A DNA stretch of 35,288 nt from Synechococcus sp. SB0668_bin_13 (GCA_009836025.1 VXWH01000054.1:1-35288); one strand, 5' to 3'; positions 7,338-15,801 are shown, numbered from the stretch's first letter. The notes: generated from the letters alone by a model not told the origin. Program-made: numbers and translations.

Positions 7338-8348
7338 TTGAGTCCCGGGTTGGTTGACACCGCGCTGGCGTTACAGAACATCCTGACCCCGCCTGTTCTC
7401 TTTTTTTTTCTGGGGATGCTGGCCGTGCTGCTGGGCTCCGATCTGGAGATCCCCGCGCCACTGCCGAAGCTTTTCTCCCTGTACCTTCTGTTGGCCATCG
7501 GGTTCACCGGGGGTGTGCAGTTGGAGCGCAGCGGCCTGTCCCCCACGGTGCTCCTGAGCGTGGGGGCCGCGGTGCTCATGGCCTCGGTGATCCCCCTGTA
7601 CAGCTTCCTTATCCTGCGCACCCGCCTGGACGTCTACAACTCCGCGGCCATTGCCGCAGCCTATGGCTCCACCAGCGCAGTGACCTACATCACGGCGGAA
7701 TCCTTTCTGCGGGTGCTGGGTCTGCCCTACGACGGGTTCATGGTGGCGGCCCTGGCCCTGATGGAGTCACCGGCCATCATCGTTGGCCTTCTTCTGGTGC
7801 GCCTCCTGGGTCGCTCATCCCGGAAGCCGGGTCAGGAGAGGGTGGGTCTGGGGGCTGTGCTCCATGAGGCATTTCTCAACAGTTCCGTATTCCTCCTGAT
7901 CGGCAGCCTGCTGGTGGGGTTTCTGGTGGCCCAGCAGGGCTCCACAGGCGTGCAGAAGCTGGAGCCCTTCACCGACAAGCTTTTCTATGGCGTGCTCACC
8001 TTTTTCCTCCTGGACATGGGACTGGTGGCGGCCCGTCGTCTCAATGAACTGCGTCGCGCCGGACCCTTTCTCATCGGGTTTGCCGTGTTGATGCCCTTGA
8101 TCAACGCCGCCCTGGCCATTGGCCTGGCGTCCGTGCTGGGGATGAGCCAGGGCACGGCGCTGCTGTTTGCCGTGCTCTGCGCCGGCTCCTCCTACATCGC
8201 CGTACCGGCCGCCATGCGGATGACCGTTCCGGAAGCCAATCCCAGCCTGTACATCTCCACAGGTCTGGGGCTCACGTTTCCTTTCAACATCATTGTTGGC
8301 ATCCCCTTGTACCTGGAAGTCATCAAGACCGTGATCCCTGCCGGCTAA
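7338..8348 (+). CDS. sbtA: Sodium-dependent bicarbonate transporter
   Basis: SbtA imports bicarbonate with sodium across the inner membrane for the carbon-concentrating mechanism. The 336-aa protein has about ten hydrophobic segments in two similar halves, with family features such as LLLAIGFTGGVQLERSGL near the N-terminus, AAAYGSTSAVTYITAESFL in the middle and a C-terminal AGSSYIAVPAAMRM. The start is probably the TTG at 7338; no ATG lies near the conserved N-terminus. A T9 homopolymer at 7401-7409 encodes three phenylalanines of the first membrane segment. The PII-like gene sbtB follows after 4 bases, the standard arrangement for this regulated transporter. Confidence 0.92.
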   Translation: MSPGLVDTALALQNILTPPVLFFFLGMLAVLLGSDLEIPAPLPKLFSLYLLLAIGFTGGVQLERSGLSPTVLLSVGAAVLMASVIPLYSFLILRTRLDVYNSAAIAAAYGSTSAVTYITAESFLRVLGLPYDGFMVAALALMESPAIIVGLLLVRLLGRSSRKPGQERVGLGAVLHEAFLNSSVFLLIGSLLVGFLVAQQGSTGVQKLEPFTDKLFYGVLTFFLLDMGLVAARRLNELRRAGPFLIGFAVLMPLINAALAIGLASVLGMSQGTALLFAVLCAGSSYIAVPAAMRMTVPEANPSLYISTGLGLTFPFNIIVGIPLYLEVIKTVIPAG

Positions 8349-8352
8349 AACC

Positions 8353-8637
8353 ATGAACCGTGTTGACGTGATTCTCAGCGAGCGTGAGCTTGAGCGGCTG
8401 ATCAACGTGATTGACAGCTCCGGCGCCCCTGGCTATTCCGTGGCGCGACACATCACGGGCCGAGGTGCCCATGGGCTTGTGGCCAGTGAGGCCCTTGAAG
8501 TCACGGGGTTGGGAGCCAACGTCCACGTGGTCATCTTCTGTGAGGAGCCCATTACCGAAGCCCTGCGCACCGCGCTGAGGCCACTGCTGGCCTACTACGG
8601 TGGCGTGGCCTTTCTCTCCACCTGTGAGCCCATTTGA
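8353..8637 (+). CDS. sbtB: PII-like regulator of bicarbonate transport
   Basis: The 94-aa protein fits the SbtB branch of the PII superfamily: beta strand VDVILSERELERLINVI, a T-loop region in the middle, then ANVHVVIFCEEPITEALRTALRPLLAYYGG. SbtB trimers bind adenine nucleotides including cAMP and AMP and control SbtA. The position 4 bases after sbtA is strong supporting context. The protein ends at STCEPI, without a canonical CGPxGC redox hairpin seen in some SbtB proteins. The downstream purN frame overlaps its 3' end. Confidence 0.9.
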   Translation: MNRVDVILSERELERLINVIDSSGAPGYSVARHITGRGAHGLVASEALEVTGLGANVHVVIFCEEPITEALRTALRPLLAYYGGVAFLSTCEPI

Positions 8638-9313
8638 GCCACTGCCAGCAGTCGCCGGGGAGGGCGCCCCATCTCCTCCCCAGGCTGTGGCCCTGGTGGT
8701 TCCCCACAGGGCTCCTTCCCCCTCACCCAGGCCGTTGCGGTTGGGTGTGCTGGCCTCCGGCCATGGCTCAAACTTCGAGGCACTGGTCCAGGCTTCACGC
8801 CATGGCGGGCTGCATGCAGAGGTGGTGGGGCTGGTGGTGAACACCCCCCATTGCAAGGCACTGGCCAGAGCCAGGCGCCTGGATGTCGAGGCTGCGGTGA
8901 TGGATCATCGTGGTTACACCAGCCGGGAAGCCCTGGACCATGCCCTGGTGAACCATTTCCGCGCCCTTCAGGCGGATGTGCTGGTGATGGCGGGATGGAT
9001 GCGTATTGTCTCCCCCGTGCTCTGCCAGGCCTATGACAAGCGACTGGTGAACATTCACCCCTCACTGCTGCCCGCCTTCCGGGGGTTGAACGCCGTGGAG
9101 CGGGCTTTGGCTGCCGGCGTTTGCATCACCGGTTGCACGGCCCATCTGGTAGTGCCGGAGGTGGATGCAGGCCCCATTCTGATCCAGGCGGCCGTGCCTG
9201 TCTATCCCAACGACACCATGGCCACCATGGCCACCAGGATTCACGCCCAGGAGCACCGCATTCTGCCCATTGCCGTCGCCATGGCTGGCCAGCACGTATT
9301 TGGGCGCCCCTGA
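8600..9313 (+). CDS. purN: Phosphoribosylglycinamide formyltransferase (GAR transformylase)
   Basis: PurN transfers the formyl group of 10-formyl-THF to GAR in purine synthesis. Key motifs are LGVLASGHGSNFEAL, DVLVMAGWMRIVSP, the catalytic NIHPSLLPAFRGLNA and TAHLVVPEVDAGPILIQ with the catalytic Asp. The catalytic domain begins about 45 residues after the ATG at 8600; the preceding segment is proline-rich and low-complexity. GTG codons at 8687 or 8696 would remove most of it and the 38-bp overlap with sbtB, so the start is uncertain. Product assignment is firm. Confidence 0.92.
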   Translation: MAWPFSPPVSPFEPLPAVAGEGAPSPPQAVALVVPHRAPSPSPRPLRLGVLASGHGSNFEALVQASRHGGLHAEVVGLVVNTPHCKALARARRLDVEAAVMDHRGYTSREALDHALVNHFRALQADVLVMAGWMRIVSPVLCQAYDKRLVNIHPSLLPAFRGLNAVERALAAGVCITGCTAHLVVPEVDAGPILIQAAVPVYPNDTMATMATRIHAQEHRILPIAVAMAGQHVFGRP

Positions 9314-9332
9314 AGTGTCGGGGATTCAAGTG

Positions 9333-10406
9333 TCAGGGGTAAAAGGGCGCCAGCGGCAGGCCCGTGGACTCGGGCAACCCCAGCATGATGTTGAAGCATT
9401 GCACAGCCTGGCCTGCCTGCCCCTTGAGGAGGTTATCCAATGCCGCCATGACAATCACCTGGCCTGTGTGGGGATTGGTGGCCACCGAGAGGAGGGCACG
9501 GTTGGTCTGGCGCACCCACTTGGTGGAGGGATACACCCCCACCGGCAGGACATCCACACAGGGCTGATGGCGGTACGTGTCAAGAAAGTGGCTGGTGAGC
9601 TGCGCCGCGGCGCAGCTTGGTGGGCTCAACTGGCCATACACCGTTGCCAGCAGCCCCCGCACCATGGGCAGCAGATGGGGAGTGAACTGGAGGCGCAGGG
9701 GACGGCTTCTCCCCAAGGTTGTGGCTTGAATTTCCATTTCCCTGGTGTGGCGATGGCCTTCAACCCCGTAGGGAGCAACGGCTTCCCCGGCCTCTGCCAA
9801 CAGAAGGTGCCGTCGCGCCTCGCGGCCGCCTCCGGATGTGCCGGTCTTGGCATCGATAATGATGCCCTCCGGTAGAATCAAACCCGCTTGCAGCAGGGGC
9901 AGCAGCGCCAGGAGGCTGGTGGTGGGGAAGCAGCCGGGGCAGGCCACCAGGCGGGCTGTGGCAATGGCCTGGCGGTTGAATTCAGGCAAACCGTAGACTG
10001 CTTCCGCACAGAGGCCGGCATCAGCGCGCTCCGCCGCCCCATGGCCCCCATAGACCTGGCGCCAGTCCTCCAGACGAGGGAACCGATAGTCCGCCGAGAG
10101 ATCCACCACCCGCAGACCACGCTCCAGCAGGGCCGGCGCCAGCGTACTGGCCTGTCCATTGGGGAGGCTCAGCACCACCAGGTCAGCGGCGGCAGCGATG
10201 GCGTCGGGATCGGGTTGGGCCACGTGCAGATCCGGCCCCGGATCAAGAAAAGGGGCCAGCTCCCGCCAGTGGCGGCCCACCGAGCCATGGCCTCCCAGAA
10301 ACGTGACCCGAAGATGGGGATGGGACTGGATCAGGCGCACCGTCTGGAGCCCTCCATAGCCAGAGGCGCCAATCACGGCAACACGATGAAGGAGCAAAGC
10401 AGACAC
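9333..10406 (-). CDS. argC: N-acetyl-gamma-glutamyl-phosphate reductase
   Basis: ArgC makes N-acetylglutamate semialdehyde with NADPH in arginine synthesis. The 357-aa protein has the Rossmann motif VAVIGASGYGGLQTVRL, VVDLSADYRFP, and the catalytic cysteine Cys159 in ACPGCFPTTS; TGTSGGGREAR follows. Length and start (ATG at 10406) are normal. It is convergent with purN, only 19 bp apart, and has a sparse 500-bp region upstream. Confidence 0.96.
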   Translation of the reverse strand: MSALLLHRVAVIGASGYGGLQTVRLIQSHPHLRVTFLGGHGSVGRHWRELAPFLDPGPDLHVAQPDPDAIAAAADLVVLSLPNGQASTLAPALLERGLRVVDLSADYRFPRLEDWRQVYGGHGAAERADAGLCAEAVYGLPEFNRQAIATARLVACPGCFPTTSLLALLPLLQAGLILPEGIIIDAKTGTSGGGREARRHLLLAEAGEAVAPYGVEGHRHTREMEIQATTLGRSRPLRLQFTPHLLPMVRGLLATVYGQLSPPSCAAAQLTSHFLDTYRHQPCVDVLPVGVYPSTKWVRQTNRALLSVATNPHTGQVIVMAALDNLLKGQAGQAVQCFNIMLGLPESTGLPLAPFYP

Positions 10407-10924
10407 CGTTCAGGGGGAAACGGCGCGAAAGCGCCACGAAGTCAGCCTAAAACAACCCGGATTCTGGATAAAGTCCCTTCAGAGAAGGTTCCAGGGGAAC
10501 TGTTCCATACGGAACCCCTTGGGAGACTCGGTGTGATGGTCCCCCATGCCTTCTTCCCCTCAGAAGAGGAGGGAGAGGGTAGCCCCAGGGAATGCCCCGT
10601 TGGAGAGTCGACGGAGACGTGTTTTTAGTGCCAAGGCCAGCCCTGGGGTGAGGATGAGGATGACCCTGTATCGGAAAGTGAAACCTCAGCAACCGGACGC
10701 CCATCAAAATCCTTGAGGATGACACGATCAGGCGTCTCTCCCTCACAGCTTTGGTTGGGGCTACATTGTGCTTTTCCGCCGTTGTTTTTGTAAGTATCAA
10801 CGGCCATGAGGAACTTCTGGGCGTCCATGCAAAGGTCAGGCAACTGCGGAGAATGGGTAAGCCAACTGGTATGCCTCTTGCCCCTGGTGAAACAGACCAG
10901 TAACCCAGGCCAGGACTGAAGGAA
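10407..10924. other. Sparse intergenic region upstream of argC
   Basis: About 520 bases between argC and tRNA-Val hold no confident gene. I see a short sequence at 10454-10472 resembling the head of the interspersed repeat at the window ends, a weak hairpin around 10510-10524 (GTTCC-ATAC-GGAAC), a pyrimidine/purine-rich stretch at 10549-10580, and one weak minus-strand small ORF (10625-10828). Longer frames here have no protein-like character. Confidence 0.5.
10625..10828 (-). CDS. Possible small protein, 67 aa (weak)
   Basis: A minus-strand frame from ATG 10828 to TAA 10625 reads MDAQKFLMAVDTYKNNGG, two cysteines flanking NQS, then DRVILKDFDGRPVAEVSLSD and a serine-rich end. The middle looks more protein-like than chance frames in this GC-rich DNA. 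There is no clear ribosome binding site, and the frame continues upstream into the tRNA, so the start is doubtful. I do not recognise a family. It could be a decayed gene. Confidence 0.3.
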   Translation of the reverse strand: MDAQKFLMAVDTYKNNGGKAQCSPNQSCEGETPDRVILKDFDGRPVAEVSLSDTGSSSSSPQGWPWH

Positions 10925-10996
10925 TGGGCGATACTGGATTTGAACCAGTGACTCCACCGATGTCAACGGTGTGCTCTACCCCTGAGCTAATCGCCC
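10925..10996 (-). tRNA. trnV-GAC: tRNA-Val (GAC)
   Basis: The minus strand folds into a complete cloverleaf: acceptor GGGCGAT/ATCGCCC, D-arm GCTC-AGGGGTA-GAGC, anticodon stem CACCG/CGGTG around loop TTGACAT (anticodon GAC), T-arm ACTGG-TTCAAAT-CCAGT, discriminator A. The genomic sequence does not encode CCA, as is usual in cyanobacteria. No upstream gene overlaps it. Confidence 0.95.
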
Positions 10997-11064
10997 CTTG
11001 AACCGGCGGCAGGAAGAGTGTAGCAGCTTCCATCGAGATCCTGGCCAAGCGGCGGCCTCGGCCC

Positions 11065-11811
11065 TCAGCAGCGCAGAAGTTGCAGGCGCCAGCGCTGGCG
11101 GCGGGTGAGCACACGGCTTTGCAGGCGCAGTTCGCCTCGCCCCCGCAACACCACCACGTCCCCCGCCTGCAGTTCGGTGTGGGGACGCAACACGGTGCGG
11201 CCGTTGAGGCGCACCCGGCCGGCGCCGATGGCCGCCGCCATGCGGGCCCGGGACAGACCCAGACCTGCCGAAGCAACGGCATCCAGGCGGCAGGAGGCCT
11301 CCACGGTGGTGACGGGGCGGGGCCGGCGGGGTTGATGGCGCAGGTGGCTCCAGGGCACGGCACTGGCTTCCACCGCCACTGTGCGCACCTGCAGGGAACG
11401 GCCAGCCAGTGCCGCCCCGCAGGCTGGCGTGGTGATGAGCTGGGCGCCGTTTTCTCCCAGGAGGATCACGTCCCCCCATCCCCGCGGATCAACGTCCGTT
11501 GTCAGCAAGGCCGCCTCAAAATCCTCCAGCTCGGCGGGATCGAACAGGAAGTTGCCCTTCAACGCCACCAGGGCAAAGTCCATGGACACGTCACCGAGGG
11601 GCAGCTCTTCCCGGGCCAGGAGGAGCCGCTGCCGTTCGGCGGGGGTGATGCCGCCGTAACAACGCCAGTGCAGGCCACTGCGCTGCTGCAGCACAGGCTC
11701 CACCCTCAAGCGCTCCTCCGGATCCAGAAACCCTGTTGGCTCCGGCTGCCAACTGCGCAGGGCCGCCTCGGCTACCGCCAACACATGGTCCAGGGCTGCG
11801 GCTGGAGCCAT
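11065..11811 (-). CDS. Photosystem II S4 domain protein (YlmH-like RNA-binding)
   Basis: From ATG 11811 the product is 248 aa. The N-terminal two thirds (ERLRVEPVLQQRSGLHWRCYGGITPAERQRLLL, then DFALVALKGNF) match the YlmH-like family, and the C-terminus has an S4 RNA-binding domain (SCRLDAVASAGLGLSRARMAAAIGAGRVRLNG, then LQAGDVVVLRGRGEL). The cyanobacterial/plastid version is named photosystem II S4 domain protein because of a suggested role in PSII biogenesis. The longer open frame (to 12261) is not needed: the start overlaps the stop of the upstream membrane-protein gene as TGATG, indicating coupled translation. Confidence 0.88.
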   Translation of the reverse strand: MAPAAALDHVLAVAEAALRSWQPEPTGFLDPEERLRVEPVLQQRSGLHWRCYGGITPAERQRLLLAREELPLGDVSMDFALVALKGNFLFDPAELEDFEAALLTTDVDPRGWGDVILLGENGAQLITTPACGAALAGRSLQVRTVAVEASAVPWSHLRHQPRRPRPVTTVEASCRLDAVASAGLGLSRARMAAAIGAGRVRLNGRTVLRPHTELQAGDVVVLRGRGELRLQSRVLTRRQRWRLQLLRC

Positions 11812-12302
11812 CAGAGGGCCACCACCGCCTGGGGGCGCACCCGCTGCAGCTCCTTCCACGGCATGTCCTGTCCCGCCCTTGATTCCACCACCAGCAACCA
11901 GCAGCCTTCCTCGCTGCGGTTGCGAAGCTGACGCAGGCGGTCTTCGTTGCTGCTGTCCACGCCGGAACTGGCAGCGAAACTGCCCAGAAAGCCGGCGATC
12001 AGCCCCAGCAGGCCGCCAATGAGGCGATTGCCCCAGAGGCCGGCAAAGGCGAACGTGTCCAGATTGGTCATGACGGTGAAGGTCACCCCGGCAAAGAAAC
12101 CGAAGGGCACCAGCCAGAAGGCCATGGTTTGCTGCAGCCGTTGTTGGCGCAATTGAGGATTGAGCACCTCCACCTGACCAAACGGGGTTTCCCCTGGTCC
12201 CACCGCCTGAAGGCGGGCCAGGGGCGTGGAGAGTTCTGCCAGGTGTTGGCGGAGGGTACACAGGTCCTGATGGCGATCAAGCACCACAACAGCAAGGGCC
12301 AT
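11811..12302 (-). CDS. Conserved-type membrane protein of unknown function, 163 aa
   Basis: The N-terminal half (MALAVVVLDRHQDLCTLRQHLAEL and following) is soluble and helical. A hydrophobic segment follows (FWLVPFGFFAGVTFTVM) and then a glycine-rich hydrophobic segment (GNRLIGGLLGLIAGFLGSFAA), so two membrane passes are likely; the C-terminal part is basic and soluble. I do not recognise a named family. It overlaps the S4-domain gene by one base and is divergent from serA across 57 bp. Confidence 0.8.
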   Translation of the reverse strand: MALAVVVLDRHQDLCTLRQHLAELSTPLARLQAVGPGETPFGQVEVLNPQLRQQRLQQTMAFWLVPFGFFAGVTFTVMTNLDTFAFAGLWGNRLIGGLLGLIAGFLGSFAASSGVDSSNEDRLRQLRNRSEEGCWLLVVESRAGQDMPWKELQRVRPQAVVAL

Positions 12303-12359
12303 GGGGGGAGGAGGGACAACCAGTCACTACACTGCACCAACGGCACTGTCCCAGGGCGC

Positions 12360-13946
12360 ATGACAAAAGTTTTGGTCTCCGATCCCATTGACCCGGCCGG
12401 AATTGACATCCTCTCCCAGGTGGCCCATGTGGATGTGCGCACCGGGCTGTCGGAGGAGGAGTTGCTGGGCGCCATGGCGGACACTGACGCATTGATGGTC
12501 CGCTCCGGAACCCGGGTGACCACTGCGGTCATTGATGCTGCTCCCCATCTCAAGATCATTGGCCGGGCCGGCGTTGGCGTGGACAACGTTGATGTGACGG
12601 CCGCCACCCGCCGCGGTGTGCTGGTGGTCAACTCTCCCGAGGGCAACACCATTGCCGCCGCTGAACATGCCCTGGCCATGATGCTGGCGCTCACCCGCAA
12701 CATCCCCCAGGCCCATGCCAGCACCATGGCCGGTCGCTGGGACCGCAAACGGTACCTGGGCAACGAGCTTTACAAGAAAAACCTCGGGGTGGTGGGCCTG
12801 GGCAAAATTGGCGCCCACGTGGCCAAAATTGCCCAGGCCCTGGGCATGGTGGTGCTGGCCCACGACCCCTTTATCTCCAATGCACGGGCACAAAAGCTGC
12901 AAGTGCGCCTGGTGGAGCTGGACGCTCTGTTTGAAGAGGCGGACTACATCACCTTGCACATTCCCCGCACCAACGAGACGGCGAACCTGGTGGGAGACAG
13001 GTTGTTGAAGCGCATGAAGCCCACAGCGCGCCTCATCAACTGCGCCCGGGGTGGCGTTGTGGACGAAACGGCTCTGGTGGATGCGCTGGGCAACAACACC
13101 ATTGCCGGCGCTGCCATCGATGTGTATGCCAGTGAACCCCTTCCGGCCGAGAGTCCCCTGCGCTCCATCCGGGACAACCTCATTCTCACCCCCCACCTTG
13201 GCGCCTCCACCGCCGAGGCCCAGGCCAGCGTGGCCATTGATGTGGCGGAACAGATCCGCGATGTTCTTCTGGGGCTCCCTGCCCGCAGCGCAGTGAACAT
13301 CCCGGGCCTGAGTCCCGATCTGATGGAGGAGTTGCGGGCTCACCTGAGCCTGGCTGAGCATCTGGGCCATTGCATCAGCCAACTGGCCGGAGGCAATGTG
13401 CAGGAGCTGGAAGTGCGCATGCAGGGGGAGTTGGCCGCTCAACCGAGCCAGCCCCTGGTCACCGCCTCCCTCAAGGGGCTGTTGAGTTCAGCGCTGGGGG
13501 AGCGGATCAACTACGTCAACGCTGGTCTGGAGGCCAGAAGTCGCGGCATCAAGGTTCTGGAAGTGAAGGATGAAGCCTCTCGGGACTACAGCGGCGGATC
13601 TCTTCAACTCATCTGTCGGAGCAGTTCGGGCCTCCACCAGCTCACAGGGGCTGTTTTTGCCGGGGATGAACTGCGCATTACCAGTGTGGATTCTTTCCCC
13701 ATCAGCGTGCCCCCCAGCAACCACATGCTCTTTACCCGTCACCGGGATATGCCCGGCATTATTGGCCGGCTGGGCTCCCTGCTGGGGCAGCACAACGTGA
13801 ACATCGCCAGCATGCAGGTGGGTCGGCGCATCATGCGGGGGGATGCGGTGATGGTGCTGAGCGTGGATGATCCAATCCCGGAGAGCCTGCTGGACGACAT
13901 CACCAGCATTGACGGCATTCGCGAGGCCCATGCCGTCAGCCTCTAG
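12360..13946 (+). CDS. serA: D-3-phosphoglycerate dehydrogenase
   Basis: SerA oxidises 3-phosphoglycerate with NAD to 3-phosphohydroxypyruvate, the first step to serine. From ATG 12360 (MTKVLVSDPIDPAGID) it is 528 aa, the long type with substrate, NAD, intervening and ACT domains. Visible are the NAD loop GVVGLGKIGAHVAKIAQALG, catalytic region INCARGGVVDE, the histidine of LTPHLGASTAEA, and a C-terminal ACT domain (RHRDMPGIIGRLGSLLGQHN) that in homologues senses serine. The open frame extends upstream to 12129, over the divergent gene, and that part is not coding. Its end overlaps prmA by 17 bases. Confidence 0.96.
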   Translation: MTKVLVSDPIDPAGIDILSQVAHVDVRTGLSEEELLGAMADTDALMVRSGTRVTTAVIDAAPHLKIIGRAGVGVDNVDVTAATRRGVLVVNSPEGNTIAAAEHALAMMLALTRNIPQAHASTMAGRWDRKRYLGNELYKKNLGVVGLGKIGAHVAKIAQALGMVVLAHDPFISNARAQKLQVRLVELDALFEEADYITLHIPRTNETANLVGDRLLKRMKPTARLINCARGGVVDETALVDALGNNTIAGAAIDVYASEPLPAESPLRSIRDNLILTPHLGASTAEAQASVAIDVAEQIRDVLLGLPARSAVNIPGLSPDLMEELRAHLSLAEHLGHCISQLAGGNVQELEVRMQGELAAQPSQPLVTASLKGLLSSALGERINYVNAGLEARSRGIKVLEVKDEASRDYSGGSLQLICRSSSGLHQLTGAVFAGDELRITSVDSFPISVPPSNHMLFTRHRDMPGIIGRLGSLLGQHNVNIASMQVGRRIMRGDAVMVLSVDDPIPESLLDDITSIDGIREAHAVSL

Positions 13947-14910
13947 CCAGGCCGACGGTCTATGGAGGCTGGCCTGGACCTGCAGCGCTGTGGTGGAAGA
14001 CTCCCTGCTCTGGCGGTTGGAGCAGTTGGGGATTCACCACACCGCCACGGTGCGTGAGCCCGACAGGGAGGAGGTTGTCACGGTGCTGGCCTGGCTGGAT
14101 CGCCAGTCGTGGTCTGAACAACAGGTGCGCGAACTGGCGGCGCCCTTCGCTCCGCTGGGGGCGGTCTTCCAAGCGCCGCCGCCCCGCTTCTCCCTTGCCG
14201 AGCAGACACGGGAAGAGTGGTCCAGCAGTTGGAAGCGGCACTGGCGGCCGGATCCCGTTGGCAACGCCCTGCTGGTGCTGCCGGCCTGGCTGGACTGCCC
14301 GCCTGAGCAGCGCCATCGTCAGGTCCTGCGACTTGATCCAGGACGCGCCTTTGGCACGGGGGAGCATCCCAGCACCCGCCTCTGCATGGAAGCGCTGGAG
14401 CGCCACCAGGGAGTTGTGAAGGATGCTCTGGTGGTGGACCTGGGCTGTGGCAGCGGTATTCTCGGCATCACGGCCCTGACGCTGGGGGCGGCACGGGTGG
14501 TGGCCAGCGATGTGGACACCATGGCCATCTCCACAAGCCGCGAGAATGGCGCCCTCAACGGTCATGGTCCTGAACGATTGCAGGTGGTCCATGGCTCCAG
14601 CAAGGAGTTGGTCCCGTGGGTTGGATCCGGTGCGGATGTGCTGCTGTGCAACATCCTGGCGCCAGTGATCATGCAGTTGGCGCCTGACTTTGCCCAGTTG
14701 CTGAAGCCCACGGGGGGTCAGGGTTGGCTCAGTGGGCTGCTGACCAGCCAGGCTGATGCCGTACGGGAGCGTCTGGCGGGCCTGGGCTGGAGAACAGAGT
14801 TGGCAGCCACCCAACAGGACTGGGCATTGCTGGCCTTCACACCTTGGGAACCTACCCCGAAACCCGACCTGTGCAGGCCTGCGGCAATAAGTAGAACTTA
14901 TCAGCCATGA
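13930..14910 (+). CDS. prmA: Ribosomal protein L11 methyltransferase
   Basis: PrmA trimethylates ribosomal protein L11 using S-adenosylmethionine. From ATG 13930 it is 326 aa. The catalytic part shows GRAFGTGEHPSTRLCMEAL, the SAM-binding VVDLGCGSGILGITALTLGA, a second-strand acidic motif VVASDVDTMA, and the NPPF-equivalent position LLCNILAPVI typical of PrmA. The N-terminal substrate-recognition domain is present but diverged. It overlaps serA by 17 bases, suggesting coupled expression. The C-terminal tail beyond LLAFTPWEP looks unstructured. Confidence 0.94.
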   Translation: MPSASSQADGLWRLAWTCSAVVEDSLLWRLEQLGIHHTATVREPDREEVVTVLAWLDRQSWSEQQVRELAAPFAPLGAVFQAPPPRFSLAEQTREEWSSSWKRHWRPDPVGNALLVLPAWLDCPPEQRHRQVLRLDPGRAFGTGEHPSTRLCMEALERHQGVVKDALVVDLGCGSGILGITALTLGAARVVASDVDTMAISTSRENGALNGHGPERLQVVHGSSKELVPWVGSGADVLLCNILAPVIMQLAPDFAQLLKPTGGQGWLSGLLTSQADAVRERLAGLGWRTELAATQQDWALLAFTPWEPTPKPDLCRPAAISRTYQP

Positions 14911-15033
14911 ATGTATCGATTGATCTTGCTAGAGATTCGCCCCTGGGGGCGTGAGATTGGTCACAAGTGGGGGTAAAAGTGTGTCGTCCCGCAGGACCGG
15001 GCTTTGCCAGGCTCTGCTCTACATGCTGAATTC

Positions 15034-15333
15034 ATGGCTTCCTACAAGGTCACCTTCATCAACGAAAGCGAAGGTCTGAACCAGACCATTGATGTCTCGG
15101 ACGATCAATACATCCTTGATGCGGCGGAGGAAGAAGGACTGGACCTGCCCTACTCCTGCCGTGCCGGCGCTTGCTCCACCTGTGCTGGCAAGCTCACCAG
15201 CGGCACTGTTGACCAATCGGACCAGAGCTTTCTGGATGACGACCAGATTGAGGCAGGTTTTGTGCTCACCTGTGTGGCCTATCCAACCTCGGATTGCGTC
15301 ATTACCACCCACGCCGAGGAAGATCTCTACTAA
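15034..15333 (+). CDS. petF: Plant-type [2Fe-2S] ferredoxin
   Basis: The 99-aa protein starts [20 protein letters not shown] and carries the four cluster ligands Cys42, Cys47, Cys50 and Cys80 in the [16 protein letters not shown] and VLTCVAYP motifs, plus the usual acidic end. It accepts electrons from photosystem I and passes them to FNR and other enzymes. I chose the ATG at 15034 over one at 15004-region codons because it matches the family N-terminus exactly. A 123-bp gap separates it from prmA and should contain its own promoter, though I cannot place it confidently. Confidence 0.96.
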   Translation: MASYKVTFINESEGLNQTIDVSDDQYILDAAEEEGLDLPYSCRAGACSTCAGKLTSGTVDQSDQSFLDDDQIEAGFVLTCVAYPTSDCVITTHAEEDLY

Positions 15334-15405
15334 ACGTTCTCCACAGGTCTTCCGTGCCCACCCGCCCGCCTCACGAGCGGGTGGCGCTTCACCTCAATCA
15401 CTGCG

Positions 15406-15801
15406 ATGGGATCAACTCGCGCCCTGCTCGCCCACCGCAGTCAGCACCCCAGCCCTGGTGGTCAGTACAGCTTCCAGGTTCTGGGGCCTTGCTGTCGCTT
15501 GTTTGACCGGGAGGAGTTGCCCTGGCCCTGCTGTCGGCTACAGTGGCGTAGCAAAGAGCCCAGTTGGCGGCGGATTGGTCGCCGCTTTGTGCCGGATCTG
15601 TCCTGCAAGCGCAGCCCCAGCTATGCCGTTGAGCTGCTCCAGCCTGATCTACGGCCCACGAAAACGGTTCTCACCCTGTTTGCGGAGCGACTCAGCCCGG
15701 AGTTGCAGGAGTGGTGGTACAGCAACCAGCGCTCCCTTCGCCACCCCGATGGCGTTGCGTCCAATCCTCCCCCGCAGAACCTCAGAGAGGCCCATGGCTG
15801 A
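15406..15801 (+). CDS. Unknown protein downstream of ferredoxin, 131 aa
   Basis: I do not recognise a domain. The protein is soluble, basic in the middle (WRSKEPSWRRIGRRFVPDL) and has two double-cysteine motifs (GPCCRLFD and PWPCCRLQW), then YAVELLQPDLRPTKTVLTLFAERLSPELQEWW. Codon use and amino-acid composition look like a true gene, and it follows petF by 72 bp on the same strand. It ends inside a strong hairpin. Paired cysteines beside a ferredoxin gene could mean metal or redox chemistry, but that is speculation. Confidence 0.7.
   Translation: MGSTRALLAHRSQHPSPGGQYSFQVLGPCCRLFDREELPWPCCRLQWRSKEPSWRRIGRRFVPDLSCKRSPSYAVELLQPDLRPTKTVLTLFAERLSPELQEWWYSNQRSLRHPDGVASNPPPQNLREAHG

Noticed and set aside
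10447-10800. 117-aa minus-strand frame upstream of argC
   Set aside because: The sequence is low-complexity (many Pro/Gly/His/Arg), has no family resemblance, and overlaps the repeat-like segment and the more plausible small frame.
11812-12261. N-terminal extension of the S4-domain protein frame
   Set aside because: This part overlaps the small membrane-protein gene in another frame and is proline/glycine/arginine-rich; the ATG at 11811 coupled by TGATG is a much better start.
12327-13442. 371-aa minus-strand open frame inside serA
   Set aside because: It is exactly antisense to a clear D-3-phosphoglycerate dehydrogenase, is rich in His/Gly/Gln as expected for the complement of GC-rich coding DNA, and has no recognisable domain.
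13960-14814. 284-aa minus-strand frame inside prmA
   Set aside because: It is the antisense shadow of a well-supported L11 methyltransferase with SAM-binding motifs on the plus strand.
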